A stretch of 54,395 nt of DNA from Candidatus Gottesmanbacteria bacterium RIFCSPLOWO2_01_FULL_42_22 (GCA_001779315.1 MFJU01000025.1:1-54395); one strand, 5' to 3'; counted from the stretch's first letter, positions 9,515 to 18,940 are shown. Made by a program: numbers and translations. Notes: generated by a model from the sequence alone, not told the origin.

Positions 9515-10103
9515 AGATAAAATGGGCAGGCAATTAACGAAGGAAGAGTTTTACAAGAAAGCCCGGAACAGACTTTTTAATATTTTTTTGGATTTTGAAC
9601 TGATGCTCTTAAGATGGGCAGGTTGTCTGCCGTCCCATCTTTTAAGGAAATTCTTTTACCGGCTTTCAGGCATGTCCATCGGCTCAGGATCTGCTCTTCA
9701 CATGTGGTGCAATTTTTATTATCCTGCCGGCATTAAAATAGGCGAGGATACTATCATCGGCGACCGTGTTTTTCTCGACGGGAGAGCCCCGCTGACTATC
9801 GGCAATCACGTGGATATTGCTTCCCAGGTTTTGATTTATAATTCCGAACATGATGTCAACAGCCAAGATTTTCAGGCAACTTACGGTACGGTCAAAATTG
9901 AGGATTATGTTTTTATCGGCCCACGGGCAATTATTCTGCCGGGAGTCTCAATCGGCAGAGGGGCCGTAGTCGCTGCCGGTGCGGTGGTGACCCGGGACGT
10001 ACCCGCTTTTGCGGTGGTTGCAGGCGTACCCGCTGATAAAATCTCAGAAAGAAAAAATAAAAATCCCCATTACCGTCTCGGCCGTGCCAGGCTTTTTCAG
10101 TAA
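9507..10103 (+). CDS. Left-handed beta-helix (hexapeptide) acyltransferase
   Basis: 198 residues. A helical N-terminus of about 55 residues is followed by hexapeptide repeats ([17 protein letters not shown], then [20 protein letters not shown]) and the motif NSEHDVNS (about 113-120), whose histidine matches the catalytic His of maltose/galactoside O-acetyltransferases such as LacA and WcaF. The end [11 protein letters not shown] is typical of the family. Acetyl-CoA-dependent O-acetylation of a sugar in the glycan or its precursor is the likely reaction. ATG at 9507 gives the usual length; ATG at 9522 is an alternative. Confidence 0.85.
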   Translation: MLKDKMGRQLTKEEFYKKARNRLFNIFLDFELMLLRWAGCLPSHLLRKFFYRLSGMSIGSGSALHMWCNFYYPAGIKIGEDTIIGDRVFLDGRAPLTIGNHVDIASQVLIYNSEHDVNSQDFQATYGTVKIEDYVFIGPRAIILPGVSIGRGAVVAAGAVVTRDVPAFAVVAGVPADKISERKNKNPHYRLGRARLFQ

Positions 10104-10114
10104 GTAAAAAATAT

Positions 10115-11023
10115 ATGCCTATCACCCTTTCGGCGGTCATCGTCAATTACAATACTTCTGCTCTTCTTATAGAAACTCTGACCTTTCTTAAAAAAGCCTT
10201 AGCTGATAAGTCTTTTGCCGGGAGCGAAATTATCGTAGTGGATAACGGCTCAAGCGATAATTCCGTAATCGAAATAAAAAGGAATTTTGTGGAAGTAAAA
10301 TTGATCAGGAATAAAGTCAACCGCGGCTTTGCCGCAGGCAACAATCAGGGCATCAAAACGTCACGCGGACGCTTTATTTTACTTTTAAACAGTGATACCA
10401 GGCCGACGCAGGATTTTTTGAAAGGGCTCCTAACGGAGCTGGAAAATGATCCCGATACGGGAGTAGCCGGACCCAGATTATTGAATATTGACGGCAGCCT
10501 CCAGCCATCGGCCGGATTTTTACCCTCCCCTTTAAAAGTTTTTTCCTGGCTGTTTTTCCTGGATGACCTTCCATTTCTCTGGCCGGTTTTAAAACCTTAC
10601 CATTTAAACGACCCCGCATTCTACAAAAGGAGAAGGAAAGTCGGTTGGCTTAGCGGAGCCTGTCTCCTGGTTAAAAAGGAAGCGATAGAAAAGGGAGGAT
10701 ATCTCGATGAGCAGATTTTCATGTACGGAGAAGAAGTCGAGTGGTGCCTGAGGATAAAAAGGGCCGGCTTCCAGATTGTCTTTTGTCCGGAATCAGTCGT
10801 CTTCCATCATAAAGGCAGTTCGGGGGCGGGGAAGAACAGCGGCATAATTGAGGAGTTTAAATCCGTAATCTATCTGTACCGTAAATATTATCCCGGATTC
10901 CTTCCGGTTTTGAAGCTGATGTTGAAGAGCGGGGCTTTGTTGAGGCTCCTTCTTTTTGGTATAATCACTCGTGACGCGGCCAGATACAAACTTTATGTAC
11001 AAGCTTACCGGTTGGCTGGATGA
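10115..11023 (+). CDS. Family 2 glycosyltransferase, rhamnosyltransferase-like
   Basis: 302 residues. LSAVIVNYNTSALL, VVDNGSSDNS (about 43-52) and LLLNSDTRPT (about 90-99; the DxD equivalent is NSD) are those of the WbbL-type rhamnosyltransferase group. GYLDEQIFMYGEEVEWCLR (about 193-211) is the catalytic ExxE/DW region. A hydrophobic C-terminus may associate with the membrane. The last 53 bases overlap the next gene if that starts at GTG 10971, and a promoter-like sequence for the next gene lies inside its last codons. Confidence 0.85.
   Translation: MPITLSAVIVNYNTSALLIETLTFLKKALADKSFAGSEIIVVDNGSSDNSVIEIKRNFVEVKLIRNKVNRGFAAGNNQGIKTSRGRFILLLNSDTRPTQDFLKGLLTELENDPDTGVAGPRLLNIDGSLQPSAGFLPSPLKVFSWLFFLDDLPFLWPVLKPYHLNDPAFYKRRRKVGWLSGACLLVKKEAIEKGGYLDEQIFMYGEEVEWCLRIKRAGFQIVFCPESVVFHHKGSSGAGKNSGIIEEFKSVIYLYRKYYPGFLPVLKLMLKSGALLRLLLFGIITRDAARYKLYVQAYRLAG
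10937..10965 (+). promoter_or_regulatory. Internal promoter candidate (TTGTTG-N17-TATAAT with extended -10)
   Basis: Within the 3' end of the GT2 gene: TTGTTG at 10937-10942, a 17-base spacer, and TATAAT at 10960-10965 preceded by TGG, giving the extended form TGnTATAAT. Transcription would begin near 10972, at the GTG (10971) of the next gene or 23 bases before its ATG (10995). The complete -10 and ideal spacing support it; its position inside coding sequence is the main reason for caution. Confidence 0.5.
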
Positions 11024-14000
11024 GCACCTCTTGCCAATCTATACTCAGTTTCTGTTAATTTTTATCCCGCTTTATCCTAAATTACCGCTCTTTGATGTTT
11101 TGCCGGGCTATATTGTTCGGGTACGGCTGGAGGATTTTTTAATTGCCGGAGCGGTTTTAATCTGGCTATTTCAGCTTCTGCGGGGACGGGTAAAACTTTC
11201 CGCTAATCCGCTGGTCAAATGGATGGCTGTTTATCTTCTGGCCGGTATCATGTCGGTAATTTCCGCTTTATTTATCGCTAAAAGCGTGCCTCTGGAAAAT
11301 ATCCATATTGCTAAAGTTTTGTTTCATTTCGGCAGAAGGATAGAGTATTTTTCCCTGTTTTTCATTTTTTTTTCTTCAGTCAAAAGCATGCGGGAAGTAC
11401 TGCGCTATTTTTATATATTGGCAGCCGTTGTTTTGGCTGTTGCCCTTTACGGCTTCGGACAAAAATATCTCTACTGGCCGGCGTTTTCCACCATGAACAG
11501 GGAGTTTGCCAAAGGCTGGATGCTATATCTGACCGAACATGCCAGAGTACTATCTACCTTCGGCGGCCATTATGACCTGGCAGCTTTTGTCATGATGGCC
11601 CTGGTCCTTCTCTGGAGTCTGTTTTTTTCCGTAAAAAAACTGTTTTTCAAAGTGGCGGTTTTTCTGATTCTGTCTGCGGCATTCTGGACTTTAATACTGA
11701 CAGCTTCCAGAACTTCCTTTTTGGCATATTTAGCAGGACTTTTTTTAATGTTTGCCTTTTGGTCTTTCAGGAAGGGGATTACTTGGTCGTTAAAACGCTA
11801 CATGGCCGTGACAGTGCTGTCGATTGTTGTCATGCTTTCTTTCGGCGACCTGTCCGAGCGGTTTACCAAATTTCTCAAACTTGATCAACGCCTTTCGGGA
11901 ATTAAATCGCTCTTGATGTTGCCGATCGGCAAACCGCCTTCTGACAAGGCCTATTTTTTGGAAAACCGGGAGTCGGTTTTAAACAGAATCACCTCCAAAA
12001 GCGACCAACCCCCCTCCCTGGGTCGGCCCAGTGATGTAACCGAGGATATTCCCATATCTGTTAAAGGGAAAGATGGCAGATATACCCAAGTACCAAGGAC
12101 ATACTCCAAAACAGCTTTTGTCTATGATTTGTCAACCGCCATCCGTATTGATGCCCTGTGGCCGCGGGCCATCGCCGGTTTTAAAAAGAACCTCTTGTTC
12201 GGCAGCGGCTATTCCACTTTAAATAAAATCCAGATCAATGAGTTTACCGAGGCAGAATCAACGGACAATGATTACCTCAGGGCACTCGGGGAGACCGGCC
12301 TTTTCGGTTTTATAACTTTTTACGGGATGCTGTTATTTATGCTGTATTATGTTTGGCGCCATTTGGTTGTTATCCGTGAACCGCTTTTTTTTGCCGTCTC
12401 AGCAGGCTTTGTAGGTTTAATCTTCGGTCTGATGGTTAACGCGGTTTACATTGATGTTTTTGAGTCATCGAAAGTCGCCCAATCTTTTTGGGCATTAAGC
12501 GGTCTTGTCTTGGCAGGTGTCAGCCTTGCTAAGGGGAAAAATAGACACCTGCCGTGGCCTTCTATTCCTGATACCAGAATTTTTTTCTCCGGTATTAAAA
12601 TTAGGTTTTTCTCATTTTTAAGAAGCGATTTTTTTTACCTTTCCCTGATTGTCTTTTTGGCATTTTCATTGAGGGTTTATAAAATAGGCGAACCTCTGGC
12701 AGACTGGCATTCCTGGCGGCAGGCTGATACATCAGCAGTCACCCGCAATTTCGTCAAAAACGGTGTCAATCTACTCTTTCCCGTTTATGACGATCTGTCC
12801 AATATCGCTTCCGGACGCGATAATCCGAAAGGCTACCGCTTTGTGGAGTTTCCACTTTACAATTTTGCCGCCGTCGCGATCGATCGACTGGTTGTCGGTT
12901 ATCATCTGGAACTGAAGGAAAGGCTGACTTCCGTTTTTGCTTCCCTGGCAGCTCTGATTTTTATCTTTCTGACGGTCAGAAAATACAACGGACGCCGCAT
13001 TGCCTATTTTTCCGCTTTTTTCTTTGCCGTACTCCCTTATAATGTTTTTTTCAGCAGGACAGTACTGCCTGAACCGTTTTTGGTTTTTACCTCAACGGCT
13101 ATGCTTTATTTTCTGGACAAGGCTTTTGAATTCAGGTCTTTTAAAAGGATCTTATTACTGGCAATTTCCCTTTTATTTGCCGCCGCGGCCGTCCTGGTAA
13201 AGCCTTTTGCGGTTTTTTTGTTTCTGCCGTTGACTTATCTCTGGTTTAAAAATCTGAAAATAAAATGGTCTTCGATTGTTCTTTTTTTGCTTTTTCTGGC
13301 AATTGCCATATCTCCCTATCTTGCCTGGAGGGTCTGGTCGAGTAATTTTCCCGAAGGCATTCCCGCCAATTCCTGGTTATTAAACGGCGACGGTATCAGG
13401 TTTAAAGGAGCTTTTTTCCAATGGCTGTTTGCCGAACGTCTGGGAAAACTGATTCTGGGTTTTTACGGATTGCCTTTATTGATTCTGGGTATTCTGGCAA
13501 AACGGTCCGGTGAAGGTTTCTTCTATTATCTTTGGGGACTGGCTATACTTTTATATGTAACTGTTTTTGCCACCGGTAATGTCAGACACGATTATTACCA
13601 AATATTAACCGTGCCCATAATAGCTATTTTTCTTGCTAAAGGAAGCGACTATTTACTGCAATTGGGCAGACAAACAGGCAGGCTAAAAGCAGCTGGGTTA
13701 TTATCGGTATTAATTTTATTTATGCTGATGTTTTCCTGGTATCATATCCGGGATTTTTACAATATTAACCATCCGGAAATTGTCGAAGCCGGCAGGAAGG
13801 TCGATACACTTACTCCTCCCAATTCTCTGGTGATTGCCCCCTATAACGGCGATACGGCATTTCTTTACCAGACCCATCGCGCCGGTTGGCCGGTCATGCA
13901 AAAAACGCTTCCGGAGATGATTAAAATGGGAGCCCATTATTATGTCAGCGTTAATTATGATCAATTGACCAACGAACTGATTCAGGATGCTCTCCAAAAA

Positions 14001-14090
14001 GATGAAAGTAAAAGGAATTATAAACTGGTCGCCAGGACGGATAAGTACGCCATAATCCAACTTGTTGCCGATAATAAACTTCCCAAATAA
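10971..14090 (+). CDS. Fusion: O-antigen ligase/polymerase-like domain + GT-C glycosyltransferase domain
   Basis: 1039 residues, highly hydrophobic, two modules. Residues about 10-525 look like a Wzy/WaaL-type O-antigen ligase: many helices, SRTSFLAYLAGL near 246, a long hydrophilic loop (about 315-400), and NDYLRALGETGLFGF near 430, as in Wzy_C proteins. Residues about 553-1039 begin a new GT-C protein with EPLADWHSWRQADTSAV (D578 in the first loop), which is PMT_2/ArnT-like. One module would polymerise or ligate glycan and the other transfer a sugar from a polyprenyl donor, both outside the membrane. Starts at GTG 10971 or, perhaps better, ATG 10995; neither has a clear ribosome-binding site. 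Confidence 0.8.
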   Translation: MTRPDTNFMYKLTGWLDEHLLPIYTQFLLIFIPLYPKLPLFDVLPGYIVRVRLEDFLIAGAVLIWLFQLLRGRVKLSANPLVKWMAVYLLAGIMSVISALFIAKSVPLENIHIAKVLFHFGRRIEYFSLFFIFFSSVKSMREVLRYFYILAAVVLAVALYGFGQKYLYWPAFSTMNREFAKGWMLYLTEHARVLSTFGGHYDLAAFVMMALVLLWSLFFSVKKLFFKVAVFLILSAAFWTLILTASRTSFLAYLAGLFLMFAFWSFRKGITWSLKRYMAVTVLSIVVMLSFGDLSERFTKFLKLDQRLSGIKSLLMLPIGKPPSDKAYFLENRESVLNRITSKSDQPPSLGRPSDVTEDIPISVKGKDGRYTQVPRTYSKTAFVYDLSTAIRIDALWPRAIAGFKKNLLFGSGYSTLNKIQINEFTEAESTDNDYLRALGETGLFGFITFYGMLLFMLYYVWRHLVVIREPLFFAVSAGFVGLIFGLMVNAVYIDVFESSKVAQSFWALSGLVLAGVSLAKGKNRHLPWPSIPDTRIFFSGIKIRFFSFLRSDFFYLSLIVFLAFSLRVYKIGEPLADWHSWRQADTSAVTRNFVKNGVNLLFPVYDDLSNIASGRDNPKGYRFVEFPLYNFAAVAIDRLVVGYHLELKERLTSVFASLAALIFIFLTVRKYNGRRIAYFSAFFFAVLPYNVFFSRTVLPEPFLVFTSTAMLYFLDKAFEFRSFKRILLLAISLLFAAAAVLVKPFAVFLFLPLTYLWFKNLKIKWSSIVLFLLFLAIAISPYLAWRVWSSNFPEGIPANSWLLNGDGIRFKGAFFQWLFAERLGKLILGFYGLPLLILGILAKRSGEGFFYYLWGLAILLYVTVFATGNVRHDYYQILTVPIIAIFLAKGSDYLLQLGRQTGRLKAAGLLSVLILFMLMFSWYHIRDFYNINHPEIVEAGRKVDTLTPPNSLVIAPYNGDTAFLYQTHRAGWPVMQKTLPEMIKMGAHYYVSVNYDQLTNELIQDALQKDESKRNYKLVARTDKYAIIQLVADNKLPK

Positions 14091-14099
14091 ACATCAAAG

Positions 14100-15290
14100 A
14101 TGAACATTCTCATGCTGACTCCTTACCTCCCCTTTCCTTTATGGTCAGGAGGACAGATAAGGACGTTTAACCTTTTGAAGCATTTAAGCAAAAAGCATGA
14201 TATCACTCTTTATTCTTTTATCCGGGAAGAGAGGGAAAAAGATTACGTAGCTATCCTGAACAAATTCTGTTCCGAAGTCCGGGTGTTTATTAAACGTCCG
14301 CCGTGGTCGGCAACCAGCCTGGCCTTGGCGGGGATTACTTATTATCCTTTGGTCGTCTGCATGTATTTAAACCGTGAAGTTAAAAACTCCATCACTGAAG
14401 CGATCAGCAGAAAAAAATTTGACCTTATTCACGCGGAAACTTTTTATATCATGCCGAATATTCCCCAAAACAATATTCCCATTATTCTGGCTGAACAGAC
14501 TATTGAATACTTGGTTTACCGGCACCATACCAAAAAAGTTAATTTTCTACCGATGAAACTTCTCATGGAACTGGATGTGGCCAAGATTAATTTTTGGGAA
14601 AAAAGGTTCTGGAAAAGGGCCAAAAGAGTCATTGCCATGTCCGATAGCGATATGGATACAATGCAGAGAAGAGATTCCGATCTTAAAGTCGATTTGGTGC
14701 CAAACGGTGTGGATACGGAATTTTTTTCCCTTAAACTCCCTCGGAAAAAACAACCGGGCAGAGTCAAAACAATTCTTTTTGTGGGAAATTTCAAATGGCT
14801 GCAGAACCGGGAGGCGGTAAACTATCTGGTAAGGCAAGTTTGGCCAAAAATTAAAGCGGAACTTCCCGGTTCGGTCAGATTACTGATTGTCGGCCGGCAC
14901 CCTCCTGCCGAAATAAACAGGCTGAAATCAGAGGATATTACAATTGACAGTGAGGTGGAAGATATCCGGACGGCTTATCGGATATCAGATGTATTACTGG
15001 CCCCTATTTACGGACCGGGAGGGACCCGTTATAAAATTCTTGAATCCATGGCCACCGGTCTTCCGGTGGTGACTACCGCGACCGGAATTGAAGGCTTGTC
15101 AGCGCAAAATAACCGCGATGCCCTGATTGCTGATAGTCCCCATCATTTGGCGCAAGCGACCATAAAACTTCTGACGGATGAAAAACTATACCGGAAATTA
15201 ACTGAAAACGGCAGGAAGCTGGTCGAAAATAATTTCAGCTGGCAGGAAATCTCCGCCAGACTGGACAGGATTTATAAGCTCGCAGTTTAA
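14100..15290 (+). CDS. Family 4 glycosyltransferase
   Basis: 396 residues. MNILMLTPYLPFPLWSGGQ then RTFNLLKHLSKKHDI is the N-terminal acceptor domain typical of GT4; FVGNFKWLQNREAVNYL (about 226-242) and YGPGGTRYKILESMATGLPV (about 303-322) are the donor-domain motifs, here with K-x-L-E-x-M-A-T-G instead of the commoner EGFG version. This subtype is common in exopolysaccharide operons. It starts nine bases after the fusion gene and ends two bases before the next GT2. Confidence 0.85.
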   Translation: MNILMLTPYLPFPLWSGGQIRTFNLLKHLSKKHDITLYSFIREEREKDYVAILNKFCSEVRVFIKRPPWSATSLALAGITYYPLVVCMYLNREVKNSITEAISRKKFDLIHAETFYIMPNIPQNNIPIILAEQTIEYLVYRHHTKKVNFLPMKLLMELDVAKINFWEKRFWKRAKRVIAMSDSDMDTMQRRDSDLKVDLVPNGVDTEFFSLKLPRKKQPGRVKTILFVGNFKWLQNREAVNYLVRQVWPKIKAELPGSVRLLIVGRHPPAEINRLKSEDITIDSEVEDIRTAYRISDVLLAPIYGPGGTRYKILESMATGLPVVTTATGIEGLSAQNNRDALIADSPHHLAQATIKLLTDEKLYRKLTENGRKLVENNFSWQEISARLDRIYKLAV

Positions 15291-15292
15291 AA

Positions 15293-16195
15293 ATGATTCT
15301 AAAGCTTTCAATTATCATCGTCAATTTCAATAGCGAAAAGTTTTTGCTTGAATGTTTAAAATCAATAGAAAAAAGCAGTCTGCCTATGGATAATTTTGAG
15401 GTCATTGTCATCGATAATGCCTCAAACGATAATTCCATGATTTCCGTCCCTCAAAAATTCCCCGCAGTTAAATTCATAAAACTGGAACATAACATTGGTT
15501 TTGCCCGAGCCAATAATCTGGCTATAAAAAAAGCGCGGGGAGAATATATTCTGATACTCAATCCCGACACGGTCATACCATCCGCAACTTTCAAAACCAT
15601 ACTCAAATTTTTGGATAAAAATCCCCAAACGGCTGTGGTGACCGCCCGTTTAAATCTGGCTGACGGCACTCTTGATGATGCCTGCCACCGTGGTTTTCCC
15701 ACCCCCTGGAATGCTTTTTGTTACTTTTCAGGTTTTGCCTCGCTTTTCCCCAATTCCAGGATTTTCAACGGCTACCATTTAGGTTTTACCGATCTTAATA
15801 AAGTACATGAGATTGACAGTTGTGTGGGCGCTTTCATGATGGTCAGGAAATCAGCAGGGACTGCCTGCGGCTGGTTTGACGAGTCGTATTTCTGGTACGG
15901 TGAGGATCTGGATTTCTGCTACCGGGTAAAAAAAATGGGCTGGCAGATAATTTACCTTCCCCAAGCATCAATCACCCATTACAAAGGCGTTTCTTCGGGT
16001 TTGAAAAAACACAGCCTCCATCTGTCTTCTGCCGACCTTGAAACAAAAATAAGAGCTACCCGGGCACGTTTCGAAGTCATGAGAATTTTTTATCATAAAC
16101 ACTACCAAAAGGGTTTTTATAAACTTTTAACACCTTTGATTTTCAGCGGAATCAAGATTAAAGAATGGTTATCAGAAAGAGAGTATAGGGATTAA
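15293..16195 (+). CDS. Family 2 glycosyltransferase, rhamnosyltransferase-like
   Basis: 300 residues. LSIIIVNFNSEKFLLECL, VIDNASNDNS (about 42-51) and LILNPDTVIP (about 86-95, NPD as DxD equivalent) define GT2; WFDESYFWYGEDLDFCYR (about 199-216) is the catalytic region. Similar in layout to the GT2 at 10115, so the two may be paralogues adding the same kind of sugar at different places. The gene is closely spaced with a GT4 on each side. Confidence 0.85.
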   Translation: MILKLSIIIVNFNSEKFLLECLKSIEKSSLPMDNFEVIVIDNASNDNSMISVPQKFPAVKFIKLEHNIGFARANNLAIKKARGEYILILNPDTVIPSATFKTILKFLDKNPQTAVVTARLNLADGTLDDACHRGFPTPWNAFCYFSGFASLFPNSRIFNGYHLGFTDLNKVHEIDSCVGAFMMVRKSAGTACGWFDESYFWYGEDLDFCYRVKKMGWQIIYLPQASITHYKGVSSGLKKHSLHLSSADLETKIRATRARFEVMRIFYHKHYQKGFYKLLTPLIFSGIKIKEWLSEREYRD

Positions 16196-16198
16196 TCT

Positions 16199-17317
16199 AT
16201 GCGTATCGGCATTGATGCCAGGCTTTTAAGCCAAACCGGTGTCGGCAGGTATATCAGGAATCTCTTGTCTTCCCTGGCTGAAATTGACCGGCAGGACGAA
16301 TTTTATATATTCCTGAGAAAAAGGGATGCCGCTAATCTTCCGGAACTGCCTGCCTCTTTCAAAACAGTTTATACGGAAATTCCCTGGCATACTTTTGAGG
16401 AACAGCTGCGGCTTCCCGTCATTCTTTTCCGCTACCGCCTGGATGCGGTTCATTTTCCTTATTTCAGCATACCCGTTTTCTATCCTGGCCGATTTATTAT
16501 GACTGTTCACGATCTGATTGTCGACCATTTTGATACCGGTAAGGCCAGCCGCTGGCCGCTTCCCCTTTACCGCCTTAAAAGATGGGGATATCATCTTTTA
16601 ATGAAAGTTGCGGTTGCCCGGGCAAAAAAGATTTTAGCTATTTCAGAAAGTACTGCCAGGGAAATAAACCAGCATTATCCGAATTCGCAGGGTAAAACCG
16701 TTATTACCTATGACGCCTTGGATTTAAATTTTCAAAGAAAGGCAAAAATGGGTGGAATCCGACGACCCAAAGAATTTACCGATTTAAAATACCTGCTTTA
16801 TGTCGGCAATGCCTATCCCCATAAAAATTTAGACAGCCTCATCAGTATCTATTCTGAAATTTACCGCAGGGATCGGGTTAAACTGGTTCTGGTGGGGGAT
16901 GATGATTATTTCTATCCTCAACTGAAAAGTAAAGTGCGCAACCTGAATTTGCAAAACTGTATTCTGTTTTACGGACAAGCCAAAGATAAAGAATTGGCCG
17001 GTCTTTACCGCTTCTCAGAAGGTTTGATCAATCCGTCTTTAATGGAAGGTTTCGGATTGCCCCTTTTGGAAGCGGTCAGTGCGGGCTGTCTGCCTGTTGT
17101 TTCCGATATTGCCTCCTTCCGGGAAATTTGGGGAGATTCCTTGATCTATTTTGACCCGGAAAACCGGCAATCCATACAGGAAGCCATTATCAGGCTGCTC
17201 ACCTTATCGGCGGCGGAAAAAACAAAAAGGCTTAAAGTAGCCCAAAACCACGCCGGAAAGTATTCCTGGAAAAAGACAGCGCAAACCACTCTCTGGCAAT
17301 ACCGCCATATAAAATGA
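16199..17317 (+). CDS. Family 4 glycosyltransferase
   Basis: 372 residues. MRIGIDARLLSQTGVGRYIR is a classic GT4 start; YVGNAYPHKNLDSLI (about 201-215) and NPSLMEGFGLPLLEAVSAG (about 278-296) carry the donor-binding region with the glutamate pair. It closes the first long run of glycosyltransferases: a 40-base gap with a possible promoter separates it from the next trio. Mannosyltransferase-like, specificity unproven. Confidence 0.86.
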   Translation: MRIGIDARLLSQTGVGRYIRNLLSSLAEIDRQDEFYIFLRKRDAANLPELPASFKTVYTEIPWHTFEEQLRLPVILFRYRLDAVHFPYFSIPVFYPGRFIMTVHDLIVDHFDTGKASRWPLPLYRLKRWGYHLLMKVAVARAKKILAISESTAREINQHYPNSQGKTVITYDALDLNFQRKAKMGGIRRPKEFTDLKYLLYVGNAYPHKNLDSLISIYSEIYRRDRVKLVLVGDDDYFYPQLKSKVRNLNLQNCILFYGQAKDKELAGLYRFSEGLINPSLMEGFGLPLLEAVSAGCLPVVSDIASFREIWGDSLIYFDPENRQSIQEAIIRLLTLSAAEKTKRLKVAQNHAGKYSWKKTAQTTLWQYRHIK

Positions 17318-17323
17318 TAAAAT
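17315..17323 (+). promoter_or_regulatory. Candidate extended -10 box (TGATAAAAT) upstream of the DPGTGS trio
   Basis: TGATAAAAT spans the end of the preceding GT4 gene, 34 bases before the ATG at 17358. The following leader contains AGGGGA at 17335-17340, a possible ribosome-binding sequence although 17 bases from the start codon. No convincing -35. It would give the three-gene unit its own transcript. Confidence 0.3.
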
Positions 17324-17357
17324 AGGTAATCTTTAGGGGATAAATTCAATTTTAATC

Positions 17358-17561
17358 ATGGTTTTATTTTATTTCATCATTATCATTTTTCTTTTTCCGC
17401 AACAGGCGCATGCATATATAGATCCGGGAACCGGCAGTTATATTTTTCAAACCATAATAGCGGTTTTTCTGGGACTGTCGCTTTCATTTAAATTTATATT
17501 GAAATTCGCCAAAAATATCCTCCACCGTCTTGTTTCTTCCGTAAGTCACAAGAAAAAATGA
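17358..17561 (+). CDS. Small membrane protein with YIDPGTGS motif
   Basis: 67 residues. A signal-like N-terminal helix ends at about residue 17 (HAY), followed directly by YIDPGTGSYIFQ (about 18-29), a second hydrophobic helix (about 30-50) and a short basic cytosolic tail ending in KKK. I recognise the AYIDPGTGS pattern from small uncharacterised membrane proteins that sit beside sulfatase-like and methyltransferase genes, but know of no assigned function. The stop overlaps the next start (ATGA), pointing to stoichiometric expression with the NoeA-like methyltransferase. It may be an accessory or anchoring subunit (inference). Confidence 0.75.
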   Translation: MVLFYFIIIIFLFPQQAHAYIDPGTGSYIFQTIIAVFLGLSLSFKFILKFAKNILHRLVSSVSHKKK

Positions 17562-18940
17562 ATAATTTGCAGGTAATCCCTTCATCCTTCCGGGATATAA
17601 GCGGGCAGGTTTTCCAATATGAAGGCCAAATCGTCAGAACCGTTGATGTCATTTACAGGCAGGATTATGATCTCCTAATGTCATCAGGCCTCTACCGGGA
17701 ATTGGCAAGCCAAGGCTATTTAGTCGAACATCAGGAAAACGATCAACTGAGAAAGAATTTTCCCTCCGCTAATATCTATAAAGTTCTCAAACCTAAAGTA
17801 ATTTCATATATAAGCTATCCTTATGAGTGGTGTTTTTCCGCTCTTAAAGAAGCTGCCCTTTTGACTTTGGACATCCAAAAGACGGCTATAAGATACGGGA
17901 TGACGCTTAAGGATGCCAGCGCTTATAATATCCAATTTTCTGGAGTAGCGCCTGTTTTTATCGATACTTTATCTTTCCGGCGACTTGGCAAAAATCAGCC
18001 GTGGGTGGCTTACCGGCAGTTCTGCCAGCATTTTTTGCTGCCGCTGTCTCTTATGGCTTACCGTGATTTGCGCCTGAATTTTCTACTCAAAAACCATCTT
18101 GACGGTATTCCCCTGGATCTGGGGGTCAAGTTACTGCCTCTTAAAGCAACTTTTAATTTCCATTTATTTATCAATCTTCACCTACAGCGGTTTTTCGGGA
18201 AAATGGTGCGATCTGAAGTAAACGGAAAAGAAAAAGCTGCTGTTGGCAAAGCAGGACTCGAAGGCATTATTGACAGCCTGATTAATGCCGTTTCTTCCTT
18301 AAAGTTGTCTGAAAATAAAAGCACTTGGAGCAATTATTATGAAATGAAAGAGATGAACGATTACAGTCTGGAAAAAGGAGAGCTGGTCAATCAATGGCTG
18401 GCATTGATTAAACCTCAAGCAGTGATTGATTTAGGAGGCAATGTCGGAACATATTCCAGATTGGCCGCTAAAAGAGCCAAGTCAGTCGTCTCAACTGATT
18501 TTGATTGTCTATCTGTTGAGAGAAACTATCAAATCTGCCGTAAAGAGAGAATTTTTAATATTCTGCCTCTGATTATTGATCTGGTTAATCCCAGTCCGGG
18601 CATTGGCTGGAGAAATCAGGAACGTCTGCCTTTTGAAAGCAGGTTTCGGGGGGATACTCTCATGGCTCTAGCTTTGATACATCATTTATATTTTTCCAAT
18701 AATTTGCCATTTGATTATCTGGCTGATTTTTTTGCTTCATCCGCGAAATACCTCCTTATAGAATTTATTGACAGGGATGATGAACAGGTTAAATTGCTCA
18801 TGCAAAGAAGAGATGATGATCATTCAGCCTATACAAAGAAAAATTTTGAAAAAGCCTTCTTACCTAAATTCCGCCTGATAAAATCCCGGAATTTAAAGTC
18901 AAAGAACCGCAGTCTCTATTTATGGGAGAGAATTAAATGA
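17558..18940 (+). CDS. NoeA-like protein: uncharacterised N-terminal domain + SAM methyltransferase
   Basis: 460 residues. The C-terminal half contains VIDLGGNVGTYSRLAAKRA (about 289-307), a SAM-binding loop, then VSTDFDCLSVERNY and MALALIHHLYFSN. The N-terminal half (about 1-230) matches nothing I can name with certainty; it has MTLKDASAYNIQFSGVAPVF followed by IDTLSF (about 110-135), whose D-x4-N and F-x-D spacing loosely recalls the catalytic loop of protein-kinase-like phosphotransferases. The whole resembles the host-specificity protein NoeA type of methyltransferase. Four-base overlaps on both sides tie it to the DPGTGS protein and the sulfatase-like protein. Confidence 0.7.
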   Translation: MNNLQVIPSSFRDISGQVFQYEGQIVRTVDVIYRQDYDLLMSSGLYRELASQGYLVEHQENDQLRKNFPSANIYKVLKPKVISYISYPYEWCFSALKEAALLTLDIQKTAIRYGMTLKDASAYNIQFSGVAPVFIDTLSFRRLGKNQPWVAYRQFCQHFLLPLSLMAYRDLRLNFLLKNHLDGIPLDLGVKLLPLKATFNFHLFINLHLQRFFGKMVRSEVNGKEKAAVGKAGLEGIIDSLINAVSSLKLSENKSTWSNYYEMKEMNDYSLEKGELVNQWLALIKPQAVIDLGGNVGTYSRLAAKRAKSVVSTDFDCLSVERNYQICRKERIFNILPLIIDLVNPSPGIGWRNQERLPFESRFRGDTLMALALIHHLYFSNNLPFDYLADFFASSAKYLLIEFIDRDDEQVKLLMQRRDDDHSAYTKKNFEKAFLPKFRLIKSRNLKSKNRSLYLWERIK

